DNA of 64,000 nt from Zoogloea sp041904905 (lineage in GTDB: Bacteria > Pseudomonadota > Gammaproteobacteria > Burkholderiales > Rhodocyclaceae), in assembly GCF_041904905.1 (NCBI RefSeq), contig NZ_JAYRMI010000006.1, forward strand, positions 1 through 64,000, read 5' to 3'. Below are positions 32,386 through 40,564 of this stretch, one piece after another; within the stretch, counting starts at the first letter, position 1, and each line of letters opens with the position of its first letter. A program made the translations under genes and the position numbers. Under the pieces are notes generated by a model that was not told the origin of the DNA, did not search any database, and saw only the letters and a list, made by a program, of their open reading frames with translations.

Positions 32386-32985
32386 TTACTCCAGCGTCGA
32401 GATGTAGCTGGAGACGGCTTTCACCTCAAGCTCGGTGAGCTTGGAGGCGATGGAGTGCATCACCGCGTTGTCGTTGTTGCGCTCGCGGCTGTTGAACTGC
32501 TTGAGCTGGTTTTCCAGGTACAGCGACTGCTGGCCGGCGAGCCGCGGCAGCTGCGGCGTGCCGTAGCCCTTGGCGCCGTGGCACGAGGCGCAGGCGGCCA
32601 CGCCGGAGTACTGGTTGCCCTTGTTGAAGATGTAGCGCCCCACGCCGGCCAGCTCCGGTTCGGCCCGTGCGCCGCGGGCCGAGGGCTTCGCCTGGAAGAA
32701 CTGGCCGAGGGCCTTCATCTCGTCCGGGGTGAGGTCGGTGACCATCCCGGCCATGGTGTCGCTCTTGCGCTTGCCGCTCTGGAAGTCGGCGAGCTGCTTG
32801 GCGATGTAGTCGGCGTGCTGGCCGGCCAGCCGCGGGTAGATGGCCGAGGCGGCCTCGCCGTCCAGGCCGTGGCAGATGAAGCAGCGGCCGCCGACGATCT
32901 CTTCGGCCCGCTTCAGGTCGGCCGCACCGGCGGTGCTGGCGGCGAGGGCCAGCCCGAGGGCGGCAAAGCGGAATCTCCCGTTCAT
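32386..32985 (-). CDS. cytochrome c4-type di-haem cytochrome
   Basis: This 199-residue periplasmic protein has a signal peptide (cleavage after TAGA, about residue 21) and two similar class I domains with haem motifs CFICH (35-39) and CASCH (132-136). Met ligands are likely in KSDTMAGM and NNDNAVMHSIAS. Cytochromes c4 carry electrons to terminal oxidases; here it would drain electrons from the Sox and sulfide dehydrogenase systems. Its 3' end lies just after the fccB terminator. Confidence 0.9.
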   Translation of the reverse strand: MNGRFRFAALGLALAASTAGAADLKRAEEIVGGRCFICHGLDGEAASAIYPRLAGQHADYIAKQLADFQSGKRKSDTMAGMVTDLTPDEMKALGQFFQAKPSARGARAEPELAGVGRYIFNKGNQYSGVAACASCHGAKGYGTPQLPRLAGQQSLYLENQLKQFNSRERNNDNAVMHSIASKLTELEVKAVSSYISTLE

Positions 32986-33158
32986 GTTTGTCTCCTTATT
33001 TTGGGTTTTCTGGATGTGCCGGAAGGCTATCAGAATCCGTTAATAAACTGAAATAGGCCGGCGCGGCCGCAGGCGCGCCGGGTGGCGGGAACTGCGACGC
33101 GGCCACCAACTCTGACAGAATGGCAACCTCACGCCTTTGCTCCGGAGATTCGTCGCCC

Positions 33159-33704
33159 ATGCGTCACACTGGCTCGCTGACCCCTTCGCCGTGGGTCACC
33201 CGTTTTGCGTCTCTCATCACCGCCGGCGGTGAGGTGCTCGACCTTGCCTGCGGCAGCGGTCGCCACGCGCGCTGGCTGGCGAGCCGGGGGTTCCGGGTGG
33301 AGGCGGTGGATCGCGACGCGGTGGCCCTGGAGCTGCTGGCGGGCGTGCCGCACCTCAACACCCGCGAGGCCGATCTCGAAGACGGCCCGTGGCCTTACGC
33401 CGGCCGCCATTTCGACGCAATCGTCGTCACCAACTATCTGTTCCGCCCGCGTCTGCCGCTGCTCCTGACAGCGCTCAACCACGGCGGCGTGCTCATCTAC
33501 GAGACCTTCATGGTGGGCAACGAGCGCTTCGGCAAGCCGAGCAATCCGGATTTCCTGCTGCGCAGCCACGAACTCTTCGAGCGGGTGGCCGACACCTGCA
33601 CGGTGCTGGCCTACGAGCAGGGCGAGGTGGCCGAGCCGAAGCCGGCGGTGATCCAGCGCATCTGCGCGGTGAAGGGGCACAACCCGTCGTTGCGCCTGCC
33701 CTGA
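33159..33704 (+). CDS. class I SAM-dependent methyltransferase
   Basis: This 181-residue protein has the AdoMet-binding motif EVLDLACGSGRHARWLASRG, then RVEAVDRDAVALELL and FDAIVVTNYLFRP. This is a small TehB-like Rossmann methyltransferase; the substrate is unknown. The ATG at 33159 is preferred over one at 33120 because the family begins close to SPWVTRF. It converges with tesA. Confidence 0.8.
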   Translation: MRHTGSLTPSPWVTRFASLITAGGEVLDLACGSGRHARWLASRGFRVEAVDRDAVALELLAGVPHLNTREADLEDGPWPYAGRHFDAIVVTNYLFRPRLPLLLTALNHGGVLIYETFMVGNERFGKPSNPDFLLRSHELFERVADTCTVLAYEQGEVAEPKPAVIQRICAVKGHNPSLRLP

Positions 33705-33719
33705 GCGGGCGGCGCGCGG

Positions 33720-34334
33720 TCAGCGCAGCAGGGGTTTGAGCTCCTGCCACACGGTGTCGAGGATGCGGGGTTGGGCTTCGGCGGTGGGGTGGATGCCGTC
33801 CTGCTGGAAGAGCGCGGGCTGGTCGGCGAAGCCGGCCATCATGAAGGGCACCAGCCGGACTTTATTGGTCCGGGCGAGATCCTGGTACGCTTTTGCGAAA
33901 CGGGCGGTGTAGTCGGGGCCGTAGTTGGGCGGCATCTGCATGCCCACCAGCAGGACCCGCGCGCCGGCCTGACGGCTGGCGTCGATCATGGCCTGCAGGT
34001 TGGCGTTCATGGCCGGGATGGGCAGGCCACGCAGGCCGTCGTTGGCGCCCAGCTCGATCACCACCACCGTCGGGCGGTGGGCCTGCAGCGCGGCCGGCAG
34101 CCGGCTGCGGCCACCGGCGGTGGTTTCGCCGCTGATGCTGGCGTTCACAACCCGGTAGGGCGGCTTCGATTCCTGCAGGCGCCGCTCGAGCAGCGCCGGC
34201 CAGGCCTGGCTTGGACGCAGGCCGTAGCCCGCCGACAGGCTGTCGCCCCACACCAGCACCGTGCCGGCAAAGGCCGGCAGCGCGGCGAGCAGCAGGCTCG
34301 CCAGCAGGATGCGGAGGAGGGCGACGGTGCGCAT
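33720..34334 (-). CDS. tesA: TesA-type GDSL esterase/lysophospholipase
   Basis: This 204-residue periplasmic SGNH hydrolase has a signal peptide (cleavage after PAFA), catalytic Ser in VLVWGDSLSAGYGL, the GAND block (IELGANDGLRGLPIPAMNAN) and the Asp-His pair in FQQDGIHPTAEAQPRI. It matches E. coli thioesterase I/arylesterase in length and motif order. It overlaps suhB by one base (TGATG) and is probably co-transcribed with it. Confidence 0.9.
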   Translation of the reverse strand: MRTVALLRILLASLLLAALPAFAGTVLVWGDSLSAGYGLRPSQAWPALLERRLQESKPPYRVVNASISGETTAGGRSRLPAALQAHRPTVVVIELGANDGLRGLPIPAMNANLQAMIDASRQAGARVLLVGMQMPPNYGPDYTARFAKAYQDLARTNKVRLVPFMMAGFADQPALFQQDGIHPTAEAQPRILDTVWQELKPLLR

Positions 34335-35140
34335 CAGGCGGAGATCTTGTCGGCGCAGTGGCCCTGGATGATCTGCATCAGCGGCGGGAACACCTTGGGC
34401 GTGCCAGCCACGATGTTGCCGGTGGTGAGGTAGTCGGATTCACCGGCCAGATCGCTCACCAGGCCACCCGCCTCGCTGATCAGCAGGCTGCCGGCGGCCA
34501 TGTCCCACGGAGACAGGCCGAATTCCCAGAAGGCGTCGAGGCGGCCGGCGGCCACGTAGGCCAGATCGAGCGAGGCGGCGCCCGGGCGGCGCAGGCCGGC
34601 GGTCTTCTGGGTGAGTTCCTTGAAGATGGCGAGGTAGGTGTCCACGTTGCCGAACTGGCGGTACGGGAAACCGGTGCCGACCAGGGCGTCCTGCAGGCGC
34701 AGGCGCTTGGAGACGCGGATGCGGCGGTCGTTGAGGAAGGCGCCGGCGCCCTTGGAGGCGGTGAACATCTCGTTGCGGTTCGGGTCATAGACCACCGCCT
34801 GCTCGACCACGCCGCGGCGGGCCAGGGCGATGGAGATCGCGTACTGCGGGAAACCGTGGATGAAGTTGGTGGTGCCGTCGAGGGGGTCGATGATCCACTG
34901 GTACTCGGTCTCGGCCTCCGGGCCGGTCTCGCCGGACTCTTCTGCTAAAATGGCGTGAGTCGGATAAGCATCGCGCAGCACCTGGATGATGGCTTCTTCG
35001 GCTGCCCGGTCGACTTCGGTGACGAAGTCGTTGGGCGACTTGGATTCGACCCGCAGGAGTTCGACGTCGTTCGAAGCCCGGTTGATGACGGCGGCGGCAC
35101 GGCGTGCGGCCTTGATGGCGATGTTCAGAGTGGGATGCAT
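34334..35140 (-). CDS. suhB: inositol-1-monophosphatase (SuhB)
   Basis: This 268-residue enzyme has the metal-binding motifs of the inositol monophosphatase family: ILAEESGE, WIIDPLDGTTNFIHGFP and WEFGLSPWDMAAGSLLISEA. In proteobacteria SuhB also acts in rRNA transcription antitermination. The ATG at 35140 gives the canonical N-terminus MHPTLNIAIKAARRAAAVIN. It is divergent from trmJ with 78 bases between starts, the usual suhB-trmJ arrangement. Confidence 0.93.
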   Translation of the reverse strand: MHPTLNIAIKAARRAAAVINRASNDVELLRVESKSPNDFVTEVDRAAEEAIIQVLRDAYPTHAILAEESGETGPEAETEYQWIIDPLDGTTNFIHGFPQYAISIALARRGVVEQAVVYDPNRNEMFTASKGAGAFLNDRRIRVSKRLRLQDALVGTGFPYRQFGNVDTYLAIFKELTQKTAGLRRPGAASLDLAYVAAGRLDAFWEFGLSPWDMAAGSLLISEAGGLVSDLAGESDYLTTGNIVAGTPKVFPPLMQIIQGHCADKISA

Positions 35141-35218
35141 GGGTGTCTGGCAAGGTTGGCCGGCCCGGGCAGGATTGCCCCACCGGTCGACACTAATTCG
35201 GAAACCCGACATTTTAAT

Positions 35219-35941
35219 ATGAACAACGATGGCGCGCTTGGGCGCGTGCGTGTCGTACTTTCCCGTACCAGTCATCCAGGCAATATCGGAGCGGCGGCCC
35301 GGGCCATGAAAACCATGGGCCTGTCGCAACTGGTGCTTGTCTCACCCCAGTCCTTCCCCGACCCGGTGGCCTCCGCGCGAGCGGCGGGCGCCGACGACAT
35401 CCTGGCAGGCGCGCGGGTGGTCGGCAGTCTTGCCGAGGCGCTGGAGGGCACGGTCTTCGCGGCGGCGCTCACGGCGCGGCGGCGCGAACTCGCGGTGCCG
35501 ATGAAGTGGGCCCGGGAGGCCGCCGGCGACATCGTGGGGCGCACGGCGTTCGGCGACGTGGCGCTGGTCTTCGGCAACGAGACGGTGGGGCTCTCCAACG
35601 AGGACGTGGCCCTGTGCCACATGCCGGTGAAGATCCCGGTGAGCGCCGAGTACTCGTCCCTCAACCTGGGGGCGGCGGTGCAGGTGCTGTGCTACGAGCT
35701 GCGGATGGCGGCCCTCGATCCGGGCGCGCCGCCGAACCTCGAATCCGAGCCGGCCACCTTCGAGCAGGTGGAGGGCTTCTTCGCCCACCTGGATCAGGCC
35801 ATCACGGCCAGCGGCTTCTTTCATCCGAGCAACTCCAAGCGCCTGTGGCCAAGGCTGCGCCGGCTGTTCGGGCGGATTCGGCTGGAGAAGGACGAGATCA
35901 ACATCCTGCGCGGAATGCTGAGCGCCTTCGAGAAGAAGTAG
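35219..35941 (+). CDS. trmJ: tRNA (cytidine/uridine-2'-O-)-methyltransferase TrmJ
   Basis: This 240-residue SPOUT methyltransferase modifies position 32 of tRNAs. Signature segments are SRTSHPGNIGAAARAMKTMG, DVALVFGNETVGLSNEDVAL and SAEYSSLNLGAAVQVLCYEL (the knot). No clear Shine-Dalgarno precedes the ATG at 35219, but the family start is within a few residues. Its stop codon lies inside a candidate IscR operator that precedes cysE. Confidence 0.92.
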   Translation: MNNDGALGRVRVVLSRTSHPGNIGAAARAMKTMGLSQLVLVSPQSFPDPVASARAAGADDILAGARVVGSLAEALEGTVFAAALTARRRELAVPMKWAREAAGDIVGRTAFGDVALVFGNETVGLSNEDVALCHMPVKIPVSAEYSSLNLGAAVQVLCYELRMAALDPGAPPNLESEPATFEQVEGFFAHLDQAITASGFFHPSNSKRLWPRLRRLFGRIRLEKDEINILRGMLSAFEKK

Positions 35942-35959
35942 ACTAAAATAGTCGGATAT
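35935..35959 (+). promoter_or_regulatory. candidate IscR type-1 operator upstream of cysE
   Basis: By hand alignment 21 of 25 positions fit the published type-1 consensus (ATASYYGACT-RWWWY-AGTCRRSTAT), including a perfect core GACTAAAATAGTC (35941-35953). It overlaps the trmJ stop codon and lies 77 bases before cysE. Confidence 0.6.
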
Positions 35960-36035
35960 AAGAACACCTCGCTCGGTTGCACTCAGGCTGGCGCGGGGCG
36001 GAAAACAGCGCGATTCGTTTCGGGAGTTCCCTTTC

Positions 36036-36800
36036 ATGTTCAGTCGTCTGCGTGAGGACATCGCCAATGTGCTTGAGCGAGATCCGGCCGCACGCTCCAG
36101 GTGGGAAGTGCTCACCTGCTATCCCGGGATGCACGCCCTGTGGCTGCATCGCTTTGCCCATGTGGCGTGGCTCAACGGTTTCCGCTGGGTGGGGCGCTTC
36201 ACCAGCCACGTGGGGCGGATGCTGACCGGCATCGAGATCCACCCGGGCGCCACCATCGGCCGGCGGGTGTTCATCGACCACGGCATGGGGGTGGTGATCG
36301 GCGAGACGGCGGAGGTTGGCGACGACTGCACCATCTACCAGGGCGTGACTCTCGGCGGCACTTCGCTGTATCGGGGCACCAAGCGCCACCCCACTTTGGG
36401 TCGCGGCGTGGTGATCGGCGCCGGGGCCAAGGTGCTGGGCGGCTTCGAGGTGGGCGACGGGGCCAAGGTGGGCTCCAACGCGGTGGTGGTCAAGCCGGTG
36501 CCGGCGGGGGCTACCGCGGTGGGCAATCCGGCCCGCGTCATCGAGGCGGGCAAGGACGACGCCGCCCGGGCCCGCGAGGCCAAGGCGGAGCAGATGGGCT
36601 TTACCGCCTACGGCGTCACCCGCGATCTGGACGACCCGGTTTCCAAGGCGCTGCACGGCCTGCTCGACCACGCCGTCGAGACCGACCGGCGCATCCGCGT
36701 GCTGCTCGACAAGCTGGCCGAGGCCGGGATTCCGGTCGAGGAAGCCGCCAAGTCGGAGGACGCCTTCGACCCGCAGGGGCTGGGCAAAATGGTGGATTGA
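36036..36800 (+). CDS. cysE: serine O-acetyltransferase CysE
   Basis: This 254-residue enzyme makes O-acetylserine, the first step of cysteine synthesis. It has an N-terminal helical domain and a left-handed beta-helix from about residue 65: IHPGATIGRRVFIDHGMGVV, IGETAEVGDDCTIYQGVTLG and GVVIGAGAKVLGGFEVGDGA. The conserved VGNPARVI is at the end of the helix. It sits directly upstream of iscR, and cysteine is the sulfur donor for the IscS encoded downstream. An IscR-like operator lies in front of it. Confidence 0.94.
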   Translation: MFSRLREDIANVLERDPAARSRWEVLTCYPGMHALWLHRFAHVAWLNGFRWVGRFTSHVGRMLTGIEIHPGATIGRRVFIDHGMGVVIGETAEVGDDCTIYQGVTLGGTSLYRGTKRHPTLGRGVVIGAGAKVLGGFEVGDGAKVGSNAVVVKPVPAGATAVGNPARVIEAGKDDAARAREAKAEQMGFTAYGVTRDLDDPVSKALHGLLDHAVETDRRIRVLLDKLAEAGIPVEEAAKSEDAFDPQGLGKMVD

Positions 36801-36824
36801 GCGGCCGGCGCCGCCGGCGTGAAA

Positions 36825-36849
36825 ATAGTTGATCGATTTTGTCGGGTTT
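36825..36849 (+). promoter_or_regulatory. candidate IscR type-1 operator, site 1 of iscR promoter
   Basis: By hand alignment 21 of 25 positions fit the type-1 consensus: ATAGTTGA at the left and GTCGGG at the right. It overlaps the -35 element of the iscR promoter candidate and is three bases from a second site. Confidence 0.65.
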
Positions 36850-36857
36850 GATATTCT
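36829..36857 (+). promoter_or_regulatory. iscR promoter candidate
   Basis: TTGATC (36829-36834) and TATTCT (36852-36857) are 17 bases apart, 47 bases before the iscR start. Both elements are covered by the two candidate IscR sites, as expected for autorepression. Confidence 0.45.
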
Positions 36858-36877
36858 TGACTGAAACGTTCAACTAT
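36853..36877 (+). promoter_or_regulatory. candidate IscR type-1 operator, site 2 of iscR promoter
   Basis: By hand alignment 22 of 25 positions fit the palindromic type-1 consensus: CTTGACTGAAAC in the left and centre, TCAACTAT on the right. Tandem type-1 sites upstream of iscR parallel the two-site arrangement known in E. coli. Confidence 0.65.
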
Positions 36878-36903
36878 TAGCCCGTCCGTCCCCAGGAGCC
36901 ACC

Positions 36904-37392
36904 ATGAGACTCACCACCAAAGGTCGTTTTGCCGTCACGGCAATGATTGATCTGGCGCTGCGTTGTACCGACGGGCCGGTTACGCTGGCGGGCATCGCCG
37001 ACCGCCAGAAGATCTCCCTCTCGTATCTGGAGCAGCTTTTTGGCAAGCTGCGGCGCTTCGAGCTGGTCAGCAGCGTGCGCGGCCCCGGCGGCGGCTACGC
37101 GCTGGCCCGGGACATGGCGTCGATCACCGTGGCCGACATCATCGCGGCGGTGGATGAGCCGCTGGATGCCACCTCCTGCGGCGGCAAGGAAAACTGCAAG
37201 GACGAGCACCGCTGCATGACCCACGAGCTGTGGACCAACCTCAACCGGCGCATGTACGAATACCTGCATTCGGTGACGCTGGCCAACCTCGTCGAACAGC
37301 AGCGGGCCAAGATGGGCCAGGTTTCGGTGCTCCACGATGAGCGCGGGGCCGCCTGCAAGGGCGCCGGCGTCGTGCCGGCGGCAGCGGCCTGA
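36904..37392 (+). CDS. iscR: IscR, Fe-S cluster-sensing Rrf2-family regulator
   Basis: This 162-residue regulator has an N-terminal winged helix (MRLTTKGRFAVTAMIDLALR, LAGIADRQKISLSYLEQLFG, VRGPGGGYALARDM) and the three-Cys 2Fe-2S motif in TSCGGKENCKDEHRCMTHEL. With its cluster it represses the isc operon; without it, apo-IscR controls other genes. It is the first gene of the isc operon and has two candidate operators upstream. Confidence 0.96.
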   Translation: MRLTTKGRFAVTAMIDLALRCTDGPVTLAGIADRQKISLSYLEQLFGKLRRFELVSSVRGPGGGYALARDMASITVADIIAAVDEPLDATSCGGKENCKDEHRCMTHELWTNLNRRMYEYLHSVTLANLVEQQRAKMGQVSVLHDERGAACKGAGVVPAAAA

Positions 37393-37409
37393 GCATCGGG
37401 GAGCGATCG

Positions 37410-38558
37410 GTGTTTGCGCCGGTTTATCTCGATCACAACGCCACCACACCCCTCGATCCGGCGGTGCGCGAGGCCATGCTGCCGTGGCTCGGCGAGCGCT
37501 TCGGCAACGCGTCGAGCCGCCACGAATACGGCCGCGCGGCGCGCAAGGCGATCGACGAGGCGCGGGCCCAGGTGGCTGCGGCGGTGGGGGCGCATCCCAC
37601 CGAGGTGTTGTTCACCAGCGGCGGCTCCGAGGCCAACAACTTGTTCATCAAGGGCGCCGCGGCGCTGATGAGGCCGGGTCGCATCGCGGTGAGCGCCATC
37701 GAGCACCCCTGCGTGCGCGAGCCCGCCCGGCAGCTGGTGCGCCAGGGCTGGCAGTTCGAGGAGATCGCGGTGGATGGGGCAGGGCGCATCGACGCTTCGG
37801 CTTTCGAGGCCTGCCTGGCCGGCAAGCCGAAGCTGGTGTCGGTGATGCTCGCCAACAACGAAACCGGCGTGATCCAGGACGTGGCCGGGCTGGCCAAGGC
37901 AGTGCGGGCGGCCGGTGGCTGGATGCACTGCGACGCGGTGCAGGCACTGGGCAAGATCAAGCTGGATTTTCGCGCCCTGGGCGTGCAGGGCCTGACGCTG
38001 TCGGCCCACAAGATTTACGGCCCGCTGGGAGCCGGGGCGCTGGTGGTCGACAAGCGGGTCGAACTCGCGCCGCTGGTGGCCGGGGGCGGCCAGGAGCGCA
38101 ACCTGCGTTCCGGTACCGAGAACGTGATGGCCATCGTCGGCTTCGGCAAGGCCTGCGAGCTGGCGGCGGCTGCAGTCGAAAGCCGCGCTGCGCAGATGGC
38201 CGGGCTCCAGCAGCGGCTCGAAGCCGGGCTGGTTGGCTTGGGCGCGCAAGTTTTTTCGGCAGATGCCCGGCGCCTGCCCAACACCACCTTCTTCGCGATT
38301 GGTGGCGTGGATGGGGAGACCCTGGTCGGCAAGCTCGACCGGGCCGGTTTTGCGGTGGCGAGCGGCTCGGCCTGCTCCAGCGCCAACCCCGAGCCCTCCC
38401 ACACCCTGCTGGCGATGGGCGTCGAGGCCGGGCTGGCCCGCGCTGCGGTGCGGGTGAGCGTCGGCGCCGGCACGGCCCCGCGCGACGTGGACGATTTTCT
38501 GAAGGCCCTCGGCGAGATGCTCGCCGGCCTCCGAACCCTGACCGCGATGGCGGTCTAA
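37410..38558 (+). CDS. second cysteine desulfurase (NifS/IscS-like, no IscU-docking tail)
   Basis: This 382-residue PLP enzyme of the NifS/IscS class I type converts cysteine to alanine and enzyme-bound persulfide. It has YLDHNATTPLDPAVREAML, FTSGGSEANNLFIKGAAALM, the PLP lysine in TLSAHKIYGPLGAGALV and catalytic Cys322 in the loop ASGSACSSANPEPSH. It starts at a GTG (37410), 17 bases after iscR. Unlike the IscS that follows, it ends soon after the last helix (LRTLTAMAV) and lacks the C-terminal extension used for IscU docking. It may feed a different acceptor. Confidence 0.85.
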   Translation: MFAPVYLDHNATTPLDPAVREAMLPWLGERFGNASSRHEYGRAARKAIDEARAQVAAAVGAHPTEVLFTSGGSEANNLFIKGAAALMRPGRIAVSAIEHPCVREPARQLVRQGWQFEEIAVDGAGRIDASAFEACLAGKPKLVSVMLANNETGVIQDVAGLAKAVRAAGGWMHCDAVQALGKIKLDFRALGVQGLTLSAHKIYGPLGAGALVVDKRVELAPLVAGGGQERNLRSGTENVMAIVGFGKACELAAAAVESRAAQMAGLQQRLEAGLVGLGAQVFSADARRLPNTTFFAIGGVDGETLVGKLDRAGFAVASGSACSSANPEPSHTLLAMGVEAGLARAAVRVSVGAGTAPRDVDDFLKALGEMLAGLRTLTAMAV

Positions 38559-38601
38559 GTTTCTGAACAGCTTAAATTTTTGCAGTACGGAGAAGACGAC
38601 G

Positions 38602-39813
38602 ATGCTCAAGTTTCCGATCTACCTCGATTACTCGGCGACCACGCCGGTGGATCCCCGCGTCGCGGAGAAGATGATCCCCTACCTCACCGAGCTGTTCGGC
38701 AACCCTGCATCCCGCAGCCACGCTTTCGGCTGGACCGCCGAGAAGGCCGTCGAGGAAGCCCGCGAGGAAGTGGCGGCGCTGGTGGGTGCCGATCCCAAGG
38801 AAATCATCTGGACCTCCGGCGCCACCGAATCCAACAACCTGGCGATCAAGGGCGCTGCGCATTTCTACGCCGGCAAGGGCAAGCACATCATCACCGTCAA
38901 GACCGAGCACAAGGCCGTGCTCGACACCGTGCGCGAGCTTGAACGCCAGGGCTTCGAGGCCACCTACCTCGACGTGAAGGAAGACGGCCTGATCGACCTG
39001 GATGCCCTGAAGGCGGCGATCCGCCCCGACACCACGGTGGTCTCGGTGATGTTCGTGAACAACGAGATCGGCGTGGTCCAGCCCATCGCCGAGATCGGCG
39101 AGATCTGCCGCGAGAAGGGCATCGTCTTCCACGTGGATGCGGCCCAGGCCACCGGCAAGGTCGAGATCGACCTCGCCAGGCTGAAGGTCGATCTGATGTC
39201 CTTCTCCGCCCACAAAACCTATGGCCCGAAGGGCATCGGCGCCCTTTACGTGCGGCGCAAGCCCCGCGTGCGCCTGGAGGCCCAGATGCACGGCGGCGGC
39301 CACGAGCGCGGTCTGCGCTCCGGCACCCTGGCCACCCACCAGATCGTCGGCATGGGCGAGGCCTTCCGGCTGGCCCGCCTCGAGATGGCCGACGAGAACA
39401 AGCGCGTCGGCGCCCTGCGCGACCGCCTGTTGAAGGGCCTCGGCCAGATCGAGGAGACCTTCGTCAATGGCGACATGACGCATCGCGTGCCCCACAATCT
39501 GAACATCAGCTTCGCCTACGTGGAAGGCGAATCCCTCATCATGGCGATCAAGGACATCGCCGTGTCGAGCGGTTCGGCCTGCACCTCGGCGAGCCTGGAG
39601 CCCTCGTACGTGCTGCGCGCCCTGGGCCGCAACGACGAGCTGGCGCACAGCTCCATCCGTTTCACCATCGGCCGCTTCACGACGGACGAGGAAATCGACT
39701 ATACAATCGACTTGCTGCAGCGCAAGGTCGGCAAGCTCCGCGAACTTTCGCCCCTGTGGGACATGTTCAAGGAAGGCATCGACCTTGACACCGTGCAGTG
39801 GGCAGCGCACTGA
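38602..39813 (+). CDS. iscS: cysteine desulfurase IscS
   Basis: This 403-residue housekeeping desulfurase supplies sulfur for IscU, thiolated tRNA and other acceptors. Motifs are IYLDYSATTPVDPRVAEKMI, WTSGATESNNLAIKGAAHFY, PLP lysine in SFSAHKTYGPKGIGALYV and catalytic Cys327 in SSGSACTSASLEPSYVLRA. The C-terminal SPLWDMFKEGIDLDTVQWAA, which contacts IscU, is complete. Length agrees with E. coli IscS. Canonical place in the operon before iscU. Confidence 0.96.
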   Translation: MLKFPIYLDYSATTPVDPRVAEKMIPYLTELFGNPASRSHAFGWTAEKAVEEAREEVAALVGADPKEIIWTSGATESNNLAIKGAAHFYAGKGKHIITVKTEHKAVLDTVRELERQGFEATYLDVKEDGLIDLDALKAAIRPDTTVVSVMFVNNEIGVVQPIAEIGEICREKGIVFHVDAAQATGKVEIDLARLKVDLMSFSAHKTYGPKGIGALYVRRKPRVRLEAQMHGGGHERGLRSGTLATHQIVGMGEAFRLARLEMADENKRVGALRDRLLKGLGQIEETFVNGDMTHRVPHNLNISFAYVEGESLIMAIKDIAVSSGSACTSASLEPSYVLRALGRNDELAHSSIRFTIGRFTTDEEIDYTIDLLQRKVGKLRELSPLWDMFKEGIDLDTVQWAAH

Positions 39814-39826
39814 CAGGAGAGCGAAA

Positions 39827-40210
39827 ATGGCATACAGCGAAAAGGTCCTGGACCACTACGAGAACCCCCGCAACGTCGGCGCCTTCGGCAAGGAAGACGA
39901 CGGCGTGGGCACCGGCATGGTCGGCGCCCCGGCCTGCGGCGACGTGATGAAACTGCAGATCAAGGTCGGCAAGGATGGCATCATCGAGGACGCCAAGTTC
40001 AAGACCTACGGCTGCGGTTCGGCGATCGCCTCCAGTTCGCTCGTCACCGAGTGGGTCAAGGGCAAGACCCTCGATCAGGCGCTCGAGATCAAGAACACCG
40101 CCATCGCCGAAGAGCTGGCCCTGCCGCCGGTGAAGATCCACTGCTCGATCCTGGCCGAAGACGCCATCAAGGCCGCGGTCGAGGATTACAAAAAGAAGCA
40201 CAACGGCTGA
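39827..40210 (+). CDS. iscU: Fe-S cluster scaffold IscU
   Basis: This 127-residue scaffold builds 2Fe-2S and 4Fe-4S clusters. The three ligand Cys are in GAPACGDVMKL, KTYGCGSAIASSS and KIHCSILAEDAI, and the chaperone-recognition motif LPPVK precedes the third. AGGAGAG lies before the ATG. It follows iscS by 13 bases. Confidence 0.97.
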   Translation: MAYSEKVLDHYENPRNVGAFGKEDDGVGTGMVGAPACGDVMKLQIKVGKDGIIEDAKFKTYGCGSAIASSSLVTEWVKGKTLDQALEIKNTAIAEELALPPVKIHCSILAEDAIKAAVEDYKKKHNG

Positions 40211-40224
40211 CAAGGAGTTCGATC

Positions 40225-40548
40225 ATGGCAGTAACCCTGTCCGACAAGGCGGCAACCCACATCGGCAACTTCATCGCCAAGCGCGGCAAGGGCGTCGGCA
40301 TCCGCCTCGGCGTGCGCACCTCGGGCTGCTCCGGCATGGCGTACAAGCTGGAGTTCGCCGACGAGGTGCTGCCCGAGGACATCGTCTTCGAGAGCCACGG
40401 GCTCAAGGTGCTGATCGACCCGAAGAGCCTGCCCTACATGGACGGCACCGAACTCGACTTCGTGCGCGAGGGCCTCAACGAGGGTTTCAAGTTCAACAAC
40501 CCGAACGTGAAGGACCAGTGCGGCTGCGGCGAAAGCTTCACCGTCTGA
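40225..40548 (+). CDS. iscA: A-type Fe-S carrier IscA
   Basis: This 107-residue carrier delivers clusters to target enzymes. Conserved Cys are in VRTSGCSGMAYKLEF and the C-terminal DQCGCGESF. AAGGAG is present upstream. The 14-base gap after iscU is typical of the operon. Confidence 0.96.
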   Translation: MAVTLSDKAATHIGNFIAKRGKGVGIRLGVRTSGCSGMAYKLEFADEVLPEDIVFESHGLKVLIDPKSLPYMDGTELDFVREGLNEGFKFNNPNVKDQCGCGESFTV

Positions 40549-40564
40549 AGCGCGAACGTCCACG

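Noticed and set aside
35205..35221. TAATAT as a -10 box for trmJ
   Set aside because: It overlaps the start codon, which would place the transcript start inside the gene; no matching -35 was found.
34955..35941. Longer 328-codon reading for trmJ
   Set aside because: The extra N-terminus overlaps the divergent suhB gene and has no family similarity; the SPOUT domain begins right after the ATG at 35219.
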